DNA of 64,000 nucleotides from Massospora cicadina (GCA_022478985.1 JAKSZP010009310.1:1-64000), one strand, 5' to 3'. Counted from the first letter of the stretch, positions 21,773 through 33,717 are shown. Made by a program: numbers and translations. The notes: generated from the letters alone by a model not told the origin.

Positions 21773-22728
21773 TGTGACGGACAGGGTCCCTGAACACTGC
21801 CACAAAGCAGTTAGGCAGGAGCGGCAAGGTGAGTGCCCACAAGCAGGATAATTTTACCATGGAAATATCTCTAATCCAATTTTGTGGGAAGAACTTGACT
21901 ATGAAAGTTTGTACCACAGTCAGGATTATACTGGCGCTCAGCAAGAGGGTCTGACCTCCAGAAAGAGCATATGAAGACTCAATGGCCTTGTCAAAGTCCA
22001 AGCTGTGGTCCATATGCAATTTCCCTTAAGGACTTAATAAAGATGAACTCTGATTTTAAAAATCTAATTCAATTTAATTTTATTAAGTTTAGTATATATT
22101 CTAGAAGATGAAAATGCTTTGCACAGCTTCATCTGCTCAGATTTATATTGAGCTTAGGGAAAAGAACAGGTCTTGTTCTCCGTGGAGTCCATGGGTGTCT
22201 TCTTAATGACAGGCATAACCCAAGGATCTAGACCCTCAATTTCCTTGTCAAGACCCATTCCAGAACTAGGACAGGGTACCCTTGCAGTTGTGAAAACTTT
22301 TACGCATTTATAATTTAGCTTTGAATTGTTCTTGAAGCCTGAGCCATTCTTTTTGTTTGTATTCTTAAATATCACTAACAGGGGTTTAGTGGCCTCTGAT
22401 TTTCCTGATAGCCATTTCTGAGAGGCTTGTCCAGCCTCAACTGAAGTGGCGGCATCTGGTTGGCCAGAGCGCCATTTACAGGGTAACTTCATTTTCTTTA
22501 TTAGTAATATTGGATTTGGCGGCATCTGGTTGGCCAGAGCGCCATTTATAAAGGATTTTCTTCCTCGTCAGCCTTATGATTTTTATTTAAAATTGATTTC
22601 AAGGCATCTGATTCATCAGATTGCCATCTATAAAAATTGTAGCAATCATGCACCTCTCCCTTGGCCTCAATCATCACCCTAGGGAAGATTAGAGCAATGT
22701 GGCGGTCATGCAACGCATTGCCATTACA
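21773..22728. mobile_element. Solo LTR inserted in the Gypsy-1 LTR
   Basis: This 956-bp segment begins TGTGACGG and ends CATTACA (TG...CA). It is flanked by the 5-bp duplication CTTTT (21768-21772 and 22729-22733) and absent from the left Gypsy-1 LTR. The termini, 5-bp TSD and lack of coding content fit a solo LTR left by recombination between the LTRs of an inserted element. Orientation is undetermined and no partner copy exists in the window. A short non-autonomous element with the same ends is the alternative. Confidence 0.75.
22448..22548. repeat. 31-bp direct repeats in the solo LTR
   Basis: The 31 bases starting GGCGGCATCTGGTTGGCC are identical at 22448-22478 and 22518-22548 (70-bp period). 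Diverged relatives sit near 22389 (GGCCTCTGATTTTCCTGATAGCC) and 22602 (GGCATCTGATTCATCAGATTGCC). U3 regions of LTRs often carry such enhancer-like repeats. The function is inferred. Confidence 0.7.
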
Positions 22729-22881
22729 CTTTTGGCCAGTCTCCCCAAGATTTCTAATATCATTAAAATTGCTCATAATAGCATCAGAAAATTGCAAATG
22801 GACAACATTTCCCTTTTTCGGCTGAACTCAGCCTAAGACATTCTTATTTTTCAGCTGCAAAGGCAAATGTCTGACACCTGT

Positions 22882-23175
22882 TGCAAATGTAGATTTTGCT
22901 TTGGCGCCTTCCCTACTATATAATTAACAAATCACTAGTTTGCCTTTTTTGTTCAATTTAAACTTATAAGTGATTTGTTTAGAGGAAATTTTTCTACTTG
23001 GTGTTGCCCAAGATATCAATTTTTTAATTGGGCGCCCCTATTGGCGACCTCTTTTTAAAGTTTTTTACAGTAACAGTGCCCATTCAAATTTACTTCTTGG
23101 TTCAGGAGAAGTTTTGTATCTTTGGCACTATTTGTTGAAAATATTCAGTAATGATAGCTTTAGGTCTAGTAATTG
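22882..23175 (-). repeat. Gypsy-5 LTR-like region, continuation right of Gypsy-1
   Basis: This continues 9881-10450. GGGCGCC plus CTATTGGCGACC and the downstream ACAGTAACAGTGCCCATTC match 5283-5340 of the left LTR-like copy. No gene is seen. Confidence 0.45.
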
Positions 23176-24080
23176 GGCTTAGGACTGAATGGGACAGACA
23201 AGGGGGGCTCTAGCTACCTATCTCTTATCCAAGGTATGCCCTAGATTTTCAGCTGGTAAGTGACAAAAGATTTGATTTGTTGCCCTTTTTTATAAAGGGG
23301 TTCAAGGCCCTATCCAGCTTGACATCTGGAGTCTGAGACCTTACACTTGCGGTAGAAGGTAAGTGACTTATGGTCAGTGCGCATAAGTGAAATTTCTTGG
23401 CTCCTTGTAGAAGTTAGCGCTAGTACATTTAGGACCAAGCCACAAGAAATAACTTTATATCATAGATGGATAATAGGCGCTCAGTTATGTTATATCTTGG
23501 AAAGTAAGACTCTAGGTGTTCCTGACCAAATTTTCCTGCAAAAAATCTGCGTCTACAGCCATTCCTGAGGTATCACAGGTCATAAAAAAGGGCTTTTATT
23601 CATTAGCATGGCATAGAACATAAGAATTAATAAAAATATCCTTAGTACCATTTAATGCTTGTTAATTTCAGAGGTCCAAATATATGTTGTGTTTTTGCCA
23701 GTTAGTGGATGTAAGGATGACAAGAGTTTAAAGTTATATGACAAAAACTTTTTTAGGTGGGGGTAACAGACAACTAAAGCTGCTCAGTTGTTTCTGCATT
23801 ACTGGGGTAGGCAAAAAGAGAATGTCATGAAGTTCAGTAGGCGCATTAGCACAAGCATCCTTCAGTACCATATTCGCAAGGAACTGTTACTAATCCTTAT
23901 AATATACAAATTTAGAGGTTAGAATGAAGCCTGGCCTTATTTTGAACTGCGGACATGTTAAACAAATCCTTGGAATGTTGCCTGGCAATGGTGAGTAAAT
24001 CAATATGTTATCAACATAAGCTACTGCAAAATTAACCATGAGATCCCCAGGATCATATAAATAAGGCTGCGTAAATATGA
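23176..24080 (-). pseudogene. Gypsy-5 copy c, RT/RNase H relic (first part)
   Basis: The distal segment (23176-23340, CTCTTATCCAAGGTATGCCCTAG) matches copies a and b. Homology then jumps to the RNase H-RT part of copy b (about 7450-8140), so the integrase is deleted. The RT box reads VAYVDNILIY at about 23997-24026, a YVDD with the last Asp changed to Asn. LINE C interrupts it at 24080; the rest resumes at 29363. Confidence 0.6.
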
Positions 24081-24559
24081 AAGTATTTATTTGGGGAAGG
24101 TTGACCAGGGGACAAACACTTCCAATATAGTGGGGATAAATTAATGAAGTTTGAAAATTAAAAGACACTCCAGAGGGCTCAAGTCCCCTCTTGTTGTCTC
24201 CAGGATCACCAAGTTTAGGACGGTAGGGAAGGAAGTTATGCTGGCTTATTCTTGGATGCAGCATGTGTGAAGGAAAGGATGAACCTTTAATAACCATATG
24301 GGGAACCATGTGTTGATTGTCCTTCTGTTACGGGAGGTCATGTGTCCAAACAGCCATTCTAAGAAATGTTCCAATATACGGTATTAAAAACGATTGATGG
24401 CTTCTTGAATTGTAGGCGCTGCTCCTGTAATCGATTCCAGTACTATCTTATGATCGTCCATAGTGTTATTGCTACTATTAACGCCCTGAGGGATGGGTGG
24501 ATAGGAGAGTCCATGTTTATAGCGAGAATGTTCCTCGCTAGGCTGAATGGTTGTCCACT

Positions 24560-25500
24560 TTCTTGGCGGAATAGGCGCATGGCTTTTTTCATACATCCAC
24601 TAATGTTGGGCATTATTCTAAACGGTGGGATAGGCTTCCACACTGACCACATATTGTAAATGAGGAGTGAGTGGCATTTGCTGTTCTGCTGTGCGGTATA
24701 CTCTCTTCATGCACCTCCATATAGGTGCTCTTATCCTGGGTTGGAGTAGAGAGTGATGTGTGTATCTCCATACTCTTCTTTGAGTCTCAAGGTTGTATGG
24801 TATTTCCATATGGTCCAGGTAATCTATCCTGTCTAGGGTACTCGGATTTCTGCATATTATATTGTCTGTGACTATTTGGTCATTATTTTCCTGACTGTAG
24901 TTAGCCTTTGGCGTCATCAGTGACTGGTTTGGCCTTTATGTGGATCTGTCACGTCGCTCTTCTCATGGCTAGGAGTATTCGTTTGAAATGTTCAGGAGTG
25001 CCATGTGGTCCGGCAGCTGTAGGATGAGATGCCAGATACTTGATTAATGTGTTTGGGTGATCTGGGTTTCTTAATTAAAGTGCTCGTGCAAAGTTATATC
25101 TTGCTGTTCTGACCCAATGTGTATCTGGAAGATCTTGCTAGTCACTTGAGCTATCCAGGATCCTATTATATGGGTCGCTTGCTCTACGTAATTAGAAAGC
25201 CCCATACCTCCATTCCTTCTTGAGCCAAATAGGGCTTTGAGGTGTAAAGGGGGGATGTGGTTGGACAAGAGTCATCCTTGTAATAGGGCGTGAATTGTAT
25301 TGAAGAAGGACGGTGAGAAAGCAATTGCATGGGCTGTAAACCATATAATTGATAGAATCATAGAGTAGGCTAACGTGACCCTTCTTATTAAACCTGTTTG
25401 ATGTACATGTAAGGAGGCAATGAGTTTTGCTATTTTTTCTAGGAGTTGATTTTTCATCATGGAGTTGGCATAAACTCCTGCTTCTAGCCATACCCCCAAG
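24560..25500 (-). pseudogene. LINE C ORF2: C-terminal region and Cys/His motif
   Basis: Segments include YSMILSIIWFTAHAIAFSPSFF (in two runs), LFGSRRNGGMGLSNYVEQATH and, near 24615-24660, C-GQ-C-GSLS-H-RLE(stop)-C. The Cys/His spacing is three residues shorter than in LINE A/B and one position is a stop codon. Confidence 0.65.
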
Positions 25501-25599
25501 TGATGGGCAGGTCCAGCTGTCAGCTTGGTGGTGAAGTGAAGTTTCAGTGGGGTTATTGCTGATTTTCGCCTCCTATGTCTGGTGAGGAGTCTTGATGTT

Positions 25600-26700
25600 G
25601 TATTAGTTTATTGGCTCTGGGTAGATGGCGTCCAATTGGTCTGATATTTTCCCATGATTATGAGTTCCGTTTTCTCAGTGTTAAGTGATGCGTTGCTTAT
25701 GGCTGAGTAATCTTGTATTATCTTCTCAATTCTGCGACATCCTGGTTGTGGATATAATCACCACGCAGTCATCTGCAAAAGCCATCATTTTGACTGTTGG
25801 TTGACCATAGACATTGATTTCTTTAGGAAGTGTGTTTGTATTCCGGATTAGAGGATCTAAGCTAAAATTGTAAAGTAGAGGGCTTAAGGGGTCTCCTTGT
25901 TTGAGTCCTCTCTGTGGGATGACTGGGTTAATTAAGAAGCTTGCTACATGCACAGCCATGGTGGCTGACTCTGTGAACATCATTACCCAGTTTATGAATC
26001 TATTTGGGAGTTTGAATTTTTGAAGGCAGCCCAGAGATAGGTCCAGTTCACCCTGTCGTATGCCTTCTCTTGGTCCAAGAAGACAAGCGCTCCAGAGGTT
26101 TTGGACTGTCAGACATTTGCAACTGTGTGGATGTTGTCCCATATGGATCTTCTTTGAACAAATCCATAATTTGATGGGGATATCGTGTCAGTTGCAATTT
26201 CTCCTAGTCATTTGGCCATTATTTTTGTGAATATTTTTGTGTCTGTGTTGGTTAGGGATATTGAGCGCCAGTTGGAAAGGTTTAGTATGTCTATTTTTTT
26301 GAATAAGGTGACAGTGTAGGCTTCTATGCCTCCAGGTAGGAGGCATGTTTCCATAGTACACTTGTTTATGGATGCTAGAAGAATATTAGATATGTTAGTA
26401 AAATATACCATATAAAGTTCATAGGGAATCCCATCACGTCCTGGACATTTCCCCTTGGTGCACCGCATAATACTTCCCATAATACATCGTGTGGTTTTAG
26501 GTTGATAAATTATTATTTTGAGCTGTACTGTTGATATGTGTGCTTGAGAGAAATTTTTCAATTTTTACTGGTTTGACCGGTTCAGAGTTATACAAGTTCA
26601 TATAGAACCTGTGCACTTCAGTCATGACATATTCAGGCGTTTCCACTATGGATTTTTCCGGTTGTTGGACTTGTGTGCAAGCTATCATATTTTTCAGGCG
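25600..26700 (-). pseudogene. LINE C ORF2: reverse transcriptase
   Basis: The minus strand shows CPGRDGIPYELY and LFKKIDILNLSNWRSISLTN (26208-26561), LDQEKAYDRV (about 26050-26085), GLKQGDPLSPLLYNFSLDPL and the FADD catalytic box (25768-25779). The 138-codon stretch 25726-26142 joins several motifs in one frame, so the palm is comparatively intact. FADD here against FVDD in LINE A/B separates the subfamilies. Confidence 0.82.
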
Positions 26701-27189
26701 TAAAAATTGGCAGAAAAAATAACTTGAGTAAGTTTCTACATCTTTTATGTTTCTTGCTCTGTATTGAACTCCAACTCAGTGTTGGTGTTTGTGGATCATG
26801 GTGTTTAGCTGAGCAGAAACCTCCGCCCATCTGCGACCCCATCCAGGGCTATACCCTGTGCATGTGACATTGTTTTCTAGGTGGTTGATTTCTGCAAAGG
26901 TGTGCTTGATAATGGCTGAAGCTGTCCTGTGTCTTCTAGACATTGTATGTTTGATTTGTTGGGTTGTTGATTTTTGAGATTTTCTCAGGTGATTAGTGGG
27001 TCCAAGCAGAAAAGTGTTTGAAAATCCCAGGTTGAGGATATTACCTCCACCCAGGATTTTAATCAAAGTCAGATAAACTTTCTGGGCGTATTCTGCATCA
27101 ACAAGGAACTTGGTTAATTGGTTCCGCCGGTTTGTAGGACACTAAAACTAGCCAATGGTCGGAAAATTCAATTTTTGTAGTTTTGTTTT

Positions 27190-27850
27190 TTAATTTTGGT
27201 GACAGAAAATTATTGGTGCGAGTATCAGGTCTATCCATGACATAGAAAAAAAGTGCACCGTTGTGCACATGTGGTGTGTCATGTTTTGTATCAGGGGTAG
27301 CCTTTTTGGTAGCAGATCATATAGTCCCGGGTGGCCTTTAGTATGCAGAGTTCCACTTGCCCTTGTGGTACCTCCGTTGTGTATGGCCATCAGTCAGTAT
27401 CTGGGTGAATCAAACAGTTCATGTCTCCCATGATAAGAGTGCTTGCTGATAGATTTAGTCGTGTTAGAGCTGTTAGAAATTCTCTTCAGTCAGGTGCATA
27501 ATTTGGTGTGTACACACTGGCTACTATGTGCACCTCTTTGTGCCCATGAGAAGGTAACAGCTAGTATGCAGCCATCCAAAAACAAATTTTTATTAATCAA
27601 TTTAAAGTTTTGGTTTGCACATACTATCGCCCCAAAGTGTTGTGACAAAAAATGATATTATTGGAAGGAGCATGTTTTCCCATGCCTCCTCCTCTCCCTG
27701 TGGACAGTGGGTTTCCTGCACCACCAGGATATCCACGGGTAGGTTTTGTAGGAGACTCAACTTCTTGGCCTGGGATGTTAAGGCCTTAAGTACTGCTATG
27801 TTCAGCACCCCTATCTCTACTGAAACGCCCGATGCGCCTCAGGAGCGGTT
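27190..27850 (-). pseudogene. LINE C ORF2: endonuclease relic
   Basis: The minus strand reads MLNIAVLKALTSQAKKL and VDILVVQETHCPQGEE (27640-27810), matching the LINE A endonuclease start and its catalytic Glu. Further on, at about 27400-27440, it reads ALIMGDMNCLIHPDTD, the GD(F/M)N motif, here with the Asp kept. Stops interrupt the domain. Confidence 0.72.
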
Positions 27851-28249
27851 AGCAGGGCCCCCTGGCCCTACTCCCTCGCTCACATTACTCTCCAATGCAC
27901 CTCTGCTGCAGAGAGCATAAGACATGAGTAGGAGTTGGGGTGTATTCTGCCCCTTTCATTGCCGCCGTTTTCGCTCCTCTCTTGGCTTTACTTGGTTCCT
28001 ATTTATCATTGTGTTGTACTTGTGTGCTCTTATTGGCTGCATTATTTTCTTGCGCATTTCATTGTTTTTTCCTTCATGATTGGGTTATGTTCCACAATTT
28101 GGGGGGTGCACTGAACCCCAGTTTCGCTGCATTTATTTCCAAATTGGGTTCCTCCAAATTTAATCTGTTCAGATTGGGTGTTTGGTTTTCCATGAGATTT
28201 GATTGGTTCATTGATTCAAATTCATCCATTTCTTCCTAGATCTGTTCCA

Positions 28250-29305
28250 GTGATATGGATGATTCCGCCGAGGCCTTTGCCTTGGTTGCAGCCAGCTTGC
28301 AAGCTTGTTTGGCCATTTTTCGTTCTTTAAGGGAAATTGGGTCAATTATTTTATATTGCCTATGTTATCCCACAGTTGAATGCTTGTGTTGTATCTGTGA
28401 TTTTGGCATACTCTGAGTCATCTTCGCCCATTTCCTCCTCACAGAATTCCATTTCTCTCAGGCCTTCTTTTATGGGGGAAGCATGGATCTTGTGCCCAAA
28501 TGCCTGGTAAGTGGTTGCATATGGGGGGTGCGCTCTCCACTGTTGCGGAGAAAAGTTGGGATTTTTCCCATCAATGGTGAGGGATGTGATGTGGGGATTT
28601 TTGTGATATCCTCCACTACCTCATGGTTCAGGGAAATAATTACAATTGCCTTCCCAGTGCTAAGGGTTGGCTTCAGGTGGAACCTTTGCTCTTGAAATGT
28701 TTAATTTCTCCCTAGGCTTCCAAGCCTTCTCAGAGATATCTTTTGACTACTGTGCAAGCCAGTGTAGTCAGAAGTTAATTAAAGATTATGAAAATACCTT
28801 TGGATTCTGTCAAATGTGTGCATTAGGTCAATACTAAATGTTGGCTGTTGGGAAGGTCAAGTACCACTCTGACCTTTACTGCTTCATTTGCTTCTTCCAC
28901 AGTTTCAAACCCAAGGTCTACCCAATATTTGCAGATAGTTTGGGTTGTTAAGTACACTGCATGCAGAAAAAAAAATTCAATTTGGGCTTCACCAAACTTT
29001 TCCCACATCGTCAGTGTTTCTACGCCCAGGAAAACTTATATTCCATGTTCTACCAATGACAGAAGTTGCAAGTGGGATAATTTCATATAACTGCAGTATT
29101 TTAACAAAAATTCATGAAACCTGCGGAGGGTGCCACCCTTGTTTTTTTGTTTTTACTGATTTTTCATTTGTACCTGTGCGCTTGGTACCTTTGGGCGGTG
29201 CAGGTCCAGGTCTGCTGCCCTTTACCGCGTTCACCCAAACTTTTGCTTTATTACTCATACTCATCTCACCTGGTAATGATTATCAAATTGTACTGTACGA
29301 ATTAA
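28250..29305 (-). pseudogene. LINE C ORF1 relic
   Basis: The open stretch 28823-29008 reads MWEKFGEAQIEFFFLHAVYL and YWVDLGFETVEEANEAVKV, aligned to LWEKTCEAQHSLFPHAVYV and WINIGFKTNNEADATAKV of LINE A. The knuckle region near 28470-28540 is split over frames (PPICNH in one, GHKIHASP in another, the final Cys now Ser). An acidic EFCEEEMGEDDSEYAKI follows, matching the LINE A tail. Confidence 0.7.
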
Positions 29306-29362
29306 ATTGTTTTACTAAAAGTGATAGTAATTAGAAAGAAACAGTAGGCTGCGTAAATATGA

Positions 29363-30857
29363 TGAAACATTATTCAATCCAAAGGGCATGGCTTTAAACT
29401 GGTAAATTATATACAAAATCTGAAAGTTCCTAACGTTCCTGGACTTACTTCACCCATATTTCTAGAAAGCGTTTACTAGGCCAAGTTTTGATAAGCCCTT
29501 AGTCTTGGAAATTGCTTTAGCAATGGCGGCCCCAAGGTGTAGGGGGCAGGGGTAGTGATCTGTTATATTACATTAATTATGTGGCCATTATCTGCTCAAG
29601 GTCACAGTGTGACATCACATTTCTGTGAAAAAACAACTGGGGATTAAATGGGTGATGGTTACTTAATCATTCCTAAGCCATTGTGTCATCAATCTATTCC
29701 TATAGAGCTTATCCTCCTTAGCCATGTAGTATATAACGGAAAGTTTTTTATACATTATCATTTGTAAACTGAAGGTTTAGACAAACTCAGAGTGACTTGT
29801 ACATTGATTGTCGCATGCTGCAATAAAAACGGTTTTTTTGGGCTTAAGGATTTTAGCATAATAGATAGGTTAGCATGAATCAGTAGAGAAATACTCCACC
29901 GTTCACGCTACAGTATTCCATGTTTTCAACGTGAGAAGGGGAGGTATCACACCAAACAATCATCTGAGGTATAAACAAACATTTTTCTTTACAGGTCAAT
30001 GTTACTAAGTTGAAATACCATCAAACTAGCACCAGGATCATTGGGTATACCAACTAGGGATGGCTGATAAATTGGATGCAGATATATGATTTTGTGAAAC
30101 AAATTAGGTCTTAAAAAAGAATTATGATCATGAGAAAATATGAAGCACCCACAATAGGAGAACCCATTGTAACGTCAAGATTAGATTGCACATCTTGCAT
30201 ATAAGTGAACTTTTTAGTGGCACCAGTTTCTATTAATGCAGTTTCTGATTTTTTGCAATTCCTCACAGTTTTGAACAGCAATAAAAGAATAAGCGCTTTT
30301 AAATTTGTTTGTATATCTAAGGAACAAACACATGATCAGATTCCATAAATACTGAGTTTTGCAGCTTTTTATGTTTAAGCACTAAGATTTGTGGCATTGA
30401 TTTAGCCCATGAATATAACAACGGCACTGTATGTAATTCCAAAGGGTCAGAAAAGGGGAAGACCCCATACATATCCACATAAATGGGGTTTACATGGACT
30501 TTGCATCAATTTACTTTACTAATGAAATTTGATAAGGATATGTTGCTGATCTTTGGACCTGCAGGGATTAGCACCGTCCCCAATGGCTTCTTTATGATAT
30601 CCAAAGAATAACTTTAACCATGGGATCATCAGTGTGTGTTGACTAAAAGTAGAGAACCTTGAGGTAACGTGAAATTAGAATATCTGAGTTTCCATGTTTA
30701 TTTATATAATGAGAATTTTACCAAAGCAATTCTTCTTTGGTTTTACCTCAAGAGTAGGCACTAGCAGAAGTGCAACTTGTAGATAAGAAGATATTTGATG
30801 GCTTTAAACAGAGACTATCCCAACCCATACATCAGGGGTTTTTGAGGTGAGCCAACT
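29363..30857 (-). pseudogene. Gypsy-5 copy c, RT-to-protease relic (second part)
   Basis: This continues copy c after LINE C. Minus-strand sequence near 29370-29400 corresponds to the F(K/R)xMPFGL RT block (read as HALWIE-like). About 30000-30060 gives PNDPGASLMVFQLSNIDL, which aligns to the ILGVDWWRHQFVNIDL end of the copy b protease. The remaining 700 bp show no recognisable domain. Gypsy-2 inserts at 30858. Confidence 0.5.
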
Positions 30858-31670
30858 AGTGGAATTGGTTTGACCAACCATCTGATACTATTATTTTTAC
30901 TTATCTAATCTTATAACCATGGTATTTAAATACAGAAGTTAATTTGACTACTGTGAAGGTGTAAGCGCAAGGTATACGACTTTAAAGGTAGTCACTACAA
31001 AATCAGATCAATTTTTTAAAAAATCTGCCATAGGGCTCCCTTTCATAATAAGTTACATTGGATGATCAAAACTTCAATCCCTATATGTGTAATCTCTATC
31101 TCTTATAACTTAATCCCCAATGCCATAGCCATGGAATCTCAATTACCTTTATGTTAATTTAACGCCCCTTTGCCCTAAGCCAGCATAAAATAGTTGATAA
31201 TAGGATCATAGCATAAGTAAGACCTTCCACCAGAATCTCAGTAGCATCTAATTTAGTGACTTCATTGAAATAACCTGAGCTATAGCATTTGCTTCTTTGA
31301 TCTAAATTAGGAATTTTGCCACTAAATTTTCAAGCCTTATGTGCTGCTTTTTAATCAGAAATTGCACCAATAGGATCTTTGTAGATAGAAAAGCTTATCT
31401 GAGTTGAATGATCATGTGGAAGGGTCTTTTTTCCAGAAGGAAGCTACATTCAGTTTTTTAAAAGAAGAGTGCATAGAGCGAGCCAGTTAGCTACTGGAAG
31501 TATTTGATACTACAGTGCGCTCCTCTGTTTGAAAAATAAGCCCTACATTTATAAAAAAAGGTTTTTAGTATCGTTTTTTTACCCAGTTATTGTCTTCAAA
31601 CAGTAATAAGTTGAATTGTGGGTTAGTACCTGTGCATATGAAAGATGACGCCCTAGCACTGTTTTCAACA
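30858..31670 (+). repeat. Gypsy-2 5' LTR
   Basis: This uninterrupted copy ends TTTCAACA; the 3' LTR ends TTTCAGCA. Strong landmarks shared with 51977-52634 are TTAGTGACTTCATTGAAATAACC and TCTTTTTTCCAGAAGGAAGC. The start is less certain by two or three bases, because the 5' ends (AGTGGAATTGG and ATAGGAATTAG) lack a clean TG. Confidence 0.85.
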
Positions 31671-31679
31671 TATGGTTTT

Positions 31680-33130
31680 ACTAAAAGGGATACACTTTTT
31701 TCTCTGTGAAAAGGTTTGCTTTAAAATTCAAATATCCAGGCGAGGGCTATCTTATGACGGAAGTAGTGCAAACCTCAGATGCTGAGGTGACCGCACAAGT
31801 GCCCTAGAAAAAATATTCCACCAAATTCAGTCATTATTGAGAAAACCTAAATGATCATGTGGATCAATCGGCTGAAATCATGTAAAAAACGATTGCCAAG
31901 TATAATCAATAGAGGAAGATATGCATATACATCAACGCTGAATTTAAGGCCTTGATACCTACATGGATGGAGCGGTTCAATCCAATACTAAGTTATATCA
32001 GGAATTTGATACCTTATATCTGAGACTTTAAGCCAATGCCCAAAAAGTAGGGTCTTTGTTTTGCGAAAATATCACTTTAAAAGCAGATATTCAGGCTGCA
32101 AATTACTATTGTTAATATGAATTTCAAAACCCAGGCGGAACGCCGCCATTTTTCAAGATATTATTAAACTTAAAGTAGAGATACAGACTAGTTTCTTACG
32201 TGCAAACAGGGGAAATTAGCTTTGGAAACCTTCCACTGGAGCCTGGTTGCATAGTCAATGAGACCTTTGTTAAAGATAATATGCCTGCTGTTTTTTAATC
32301 GTTTTGTGGAGGGAGCATCCACCCCTCCCATTTCTATGAAACTTTGTACCGGGTTATTCCTATTTTTCATCTTGGTCTTGTGGACAATCAGAAAGGGATA
32401 ATAAAGGACTTTGGGGCCGGCGGTCATGAAACTCAATTCATGTTCATCATGTTGGTTTAACAAAAACTGAATATAAAAGCTTTGAGAAAAACTTCTCTAT
32501 GTTTTATAAATTATTACAGGCGGAGCATCTGACACCTCTAAATTGAAAGCAGTGATGAACTTGCTTAACTATGAAATTCAGGATTTAGTTGTGCCTAAGC
32601 TGTAAAAAGCAAGAGTGTCCTATCTCAACGCCAAGCTCTGATTGTCAAGAGTTTGGCAGCGTAGAGCGGATGACCAAAAGGAAGAAGAAGTTCATGAATA
32701 TCTCTCCTTTATATAGATGAGCTGTATAAGAATTTTTATATTGGTTCTATCTGGAGGAACAGACGCTATCAAAAACTAACGTTATAAAGGACTTTGACGC
32801 TCATATTGCATTGAGCCATGTCTGTGAGCTATATACAGATTTGTATAGTGCGTTGATAGCAGTTTTAATAAAGAGAATGATATAAACCATATGGCAAATT
32901 ATCTTTGTCACTGCACCAACACTTTTGAGGCGCCTAATCAAAGTCCCTGAAAGCCTTGCGACCAACCCAATCAGGTTTATGTCCCATTTTAGATTAGCTC
33001 AGATGTATGGACCTCATTTTCCCCAGGCCTTATATTGATCAAGTTCCTTGTTATCTTTGCAAAACTCTGGGACATTATGCTGATCATTGTCCCCATTCAT
33101 GTTCAATTTTTAGGGGTCATTTGGCGAACC
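31680..33130 (+). pseudogene. Gypsy-2 Gag with zinc knuckle
   Basis: Only short frames remain. The clear feature is a zinc knuckle at 33049-33090: C-YL-C-KTLG-H-YADH-C, followed by P, in the context VPCYLCKTLGHYADHCP. A capsid-like region upstream (about 32480-32950) is inferred from position. Gag would form the virus-like particle. Confidence 0.7.
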
Positions 33131-33627
33131 CTGGCCATAAGGTGGACTTGGGAAAAGTTAGGCGAAAATAACGGGATTATCTACTTCCGCCGTTTATACA
33201 AAAATCAAAGGTAAGAAAAAGTTGTTGGAACCACCTGTCATTAAATCAATGGGGGTGGAGATAAGCTGCCTCCGCTGGTTCAATTAGTTCCTATAGATGA
33301 GATATTAGTTGCACCCAACTTCGGCCAGGAGAATTTGGGGCTGAATTGGCACTAAAATGTGTACCAAAGCCTTATCTGGAAGTTTTAAAAGCACTTCCAA
33401 TGGGACAGGTTTTCTCTCAAAGCTACTTTGAGTGGATCCTCTAAAAAGCGATAAAATTAAAGTAGAACATGTTATAATTTGACCTAAATTATTATTATCA
33501 AAAGGATGGGATATTTATAGGTTTTGATCTGGTTCATGATCTATCAGAGCTAATTAATCACTGTGCAATTAGTCTTCATTTAATTGATCTGGATGAAGCT
33601 GATTTTTCTTATTAAACTTGTTAGATT
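33131..33627 (+). other. Gypsy-2 region after Gag, presumed protease start
   Basis: Protease should lie here and be cut by the half-LINE at 33628. I found no DTG motif. Short segments such as LEVLKALPMGQVFSQSYF occur but cannot be assigned. Confidence 0.35.
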
Positions 33628-33717
33628 AATTGTCTTTTACCGCTTGAAGTCACTTTTGAGCTCTTTAAATATAAGTTTTATTTATCCACAACCATCTTCC
33701 CAAGCCTACTATTTGAT

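Larger units (their letters stand above)
10451..22876 (-). mobile_element. Gypsy-1, Ty3/gypsy element with nested insertions
   Basis: This complete but decayed element reads on the minus strand. The LTRs are 10451-11198 (748 bp) and 15919-22876; the latter is split by LINE A and by a solo LTR, and without them is about 750 bp. An exact 5-bp TSD, CCTGT, flanks it at 10446-10450 and 22877-22881. The 4.7-kb internal region encodes, in minus-strand order, Gag, protease (DTGS), a dUTPase-like domain, RT (YLDD intact), RNase H (TDAS) and integrase. A primer-binding site sits at the right LTR and a purine tract (on the minus strand) at the left LTR. It is the best-preserved polyprotein in the window, though broken by stops and frameshifts. 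Confidence 0.9.
15919..22876 (-). repeat. Gypsy-1 right (5') LTR, split into three pieces
   Basis: The pieces are 15919-16097, 21345-21772 and 22734-22876. Joined without the duplicated target bases they are collinear with the left LTR, from TGTAGGAATC to TGTCTGACA. The first break holds LINE A and the second a solo LTR. Shared internal landmarks are CTCCGCCATGCCTATAAAAGGG and CATCAGAAAATTGCAAATGG. Confidence 0.9.
24081..29345 (-). mobile_element. LINE C, full-length non-LTR retrotransposon
   Basis: This is a 5,265-bp minus-strand insertion in the RT of Gypsy-5 copy c. It has an exact 17-bp TSD AGGCTGCGTAAATATGA (24064-24080 and 29346-29362). It has the same architecture as LINE A/B but is clearly diverged, so it is a sister family or an older subfamily. 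The 3' tail at 24081-24130, read on the minus strand, contains TTGTCCCCTGGTCAACC and AAATAAATACTT. All open frames are short. The exact TSD beside a decayed body suggests that the coding damage predates insertion, or that a short TSD survived by chance. Confidence 0.9.

Noticed and set aside
22154..22525. 123-codon minus-strand frame in the solo LTR
   Set aside because: It reads across the 31-bp repeats, ends within LTR sequence and has no domain; the TG...CA ends and TSD show the segment is an LTR.
27940..28239. 99-codon hydrophobic plus-strand frame (possible membrane protein)
   Set aside because: It lies inside LINE C antisense to the ORF1/ORF2 junction; the hydrophobic character comes from reading the opposite strand of a Lys/Asn-rich region.
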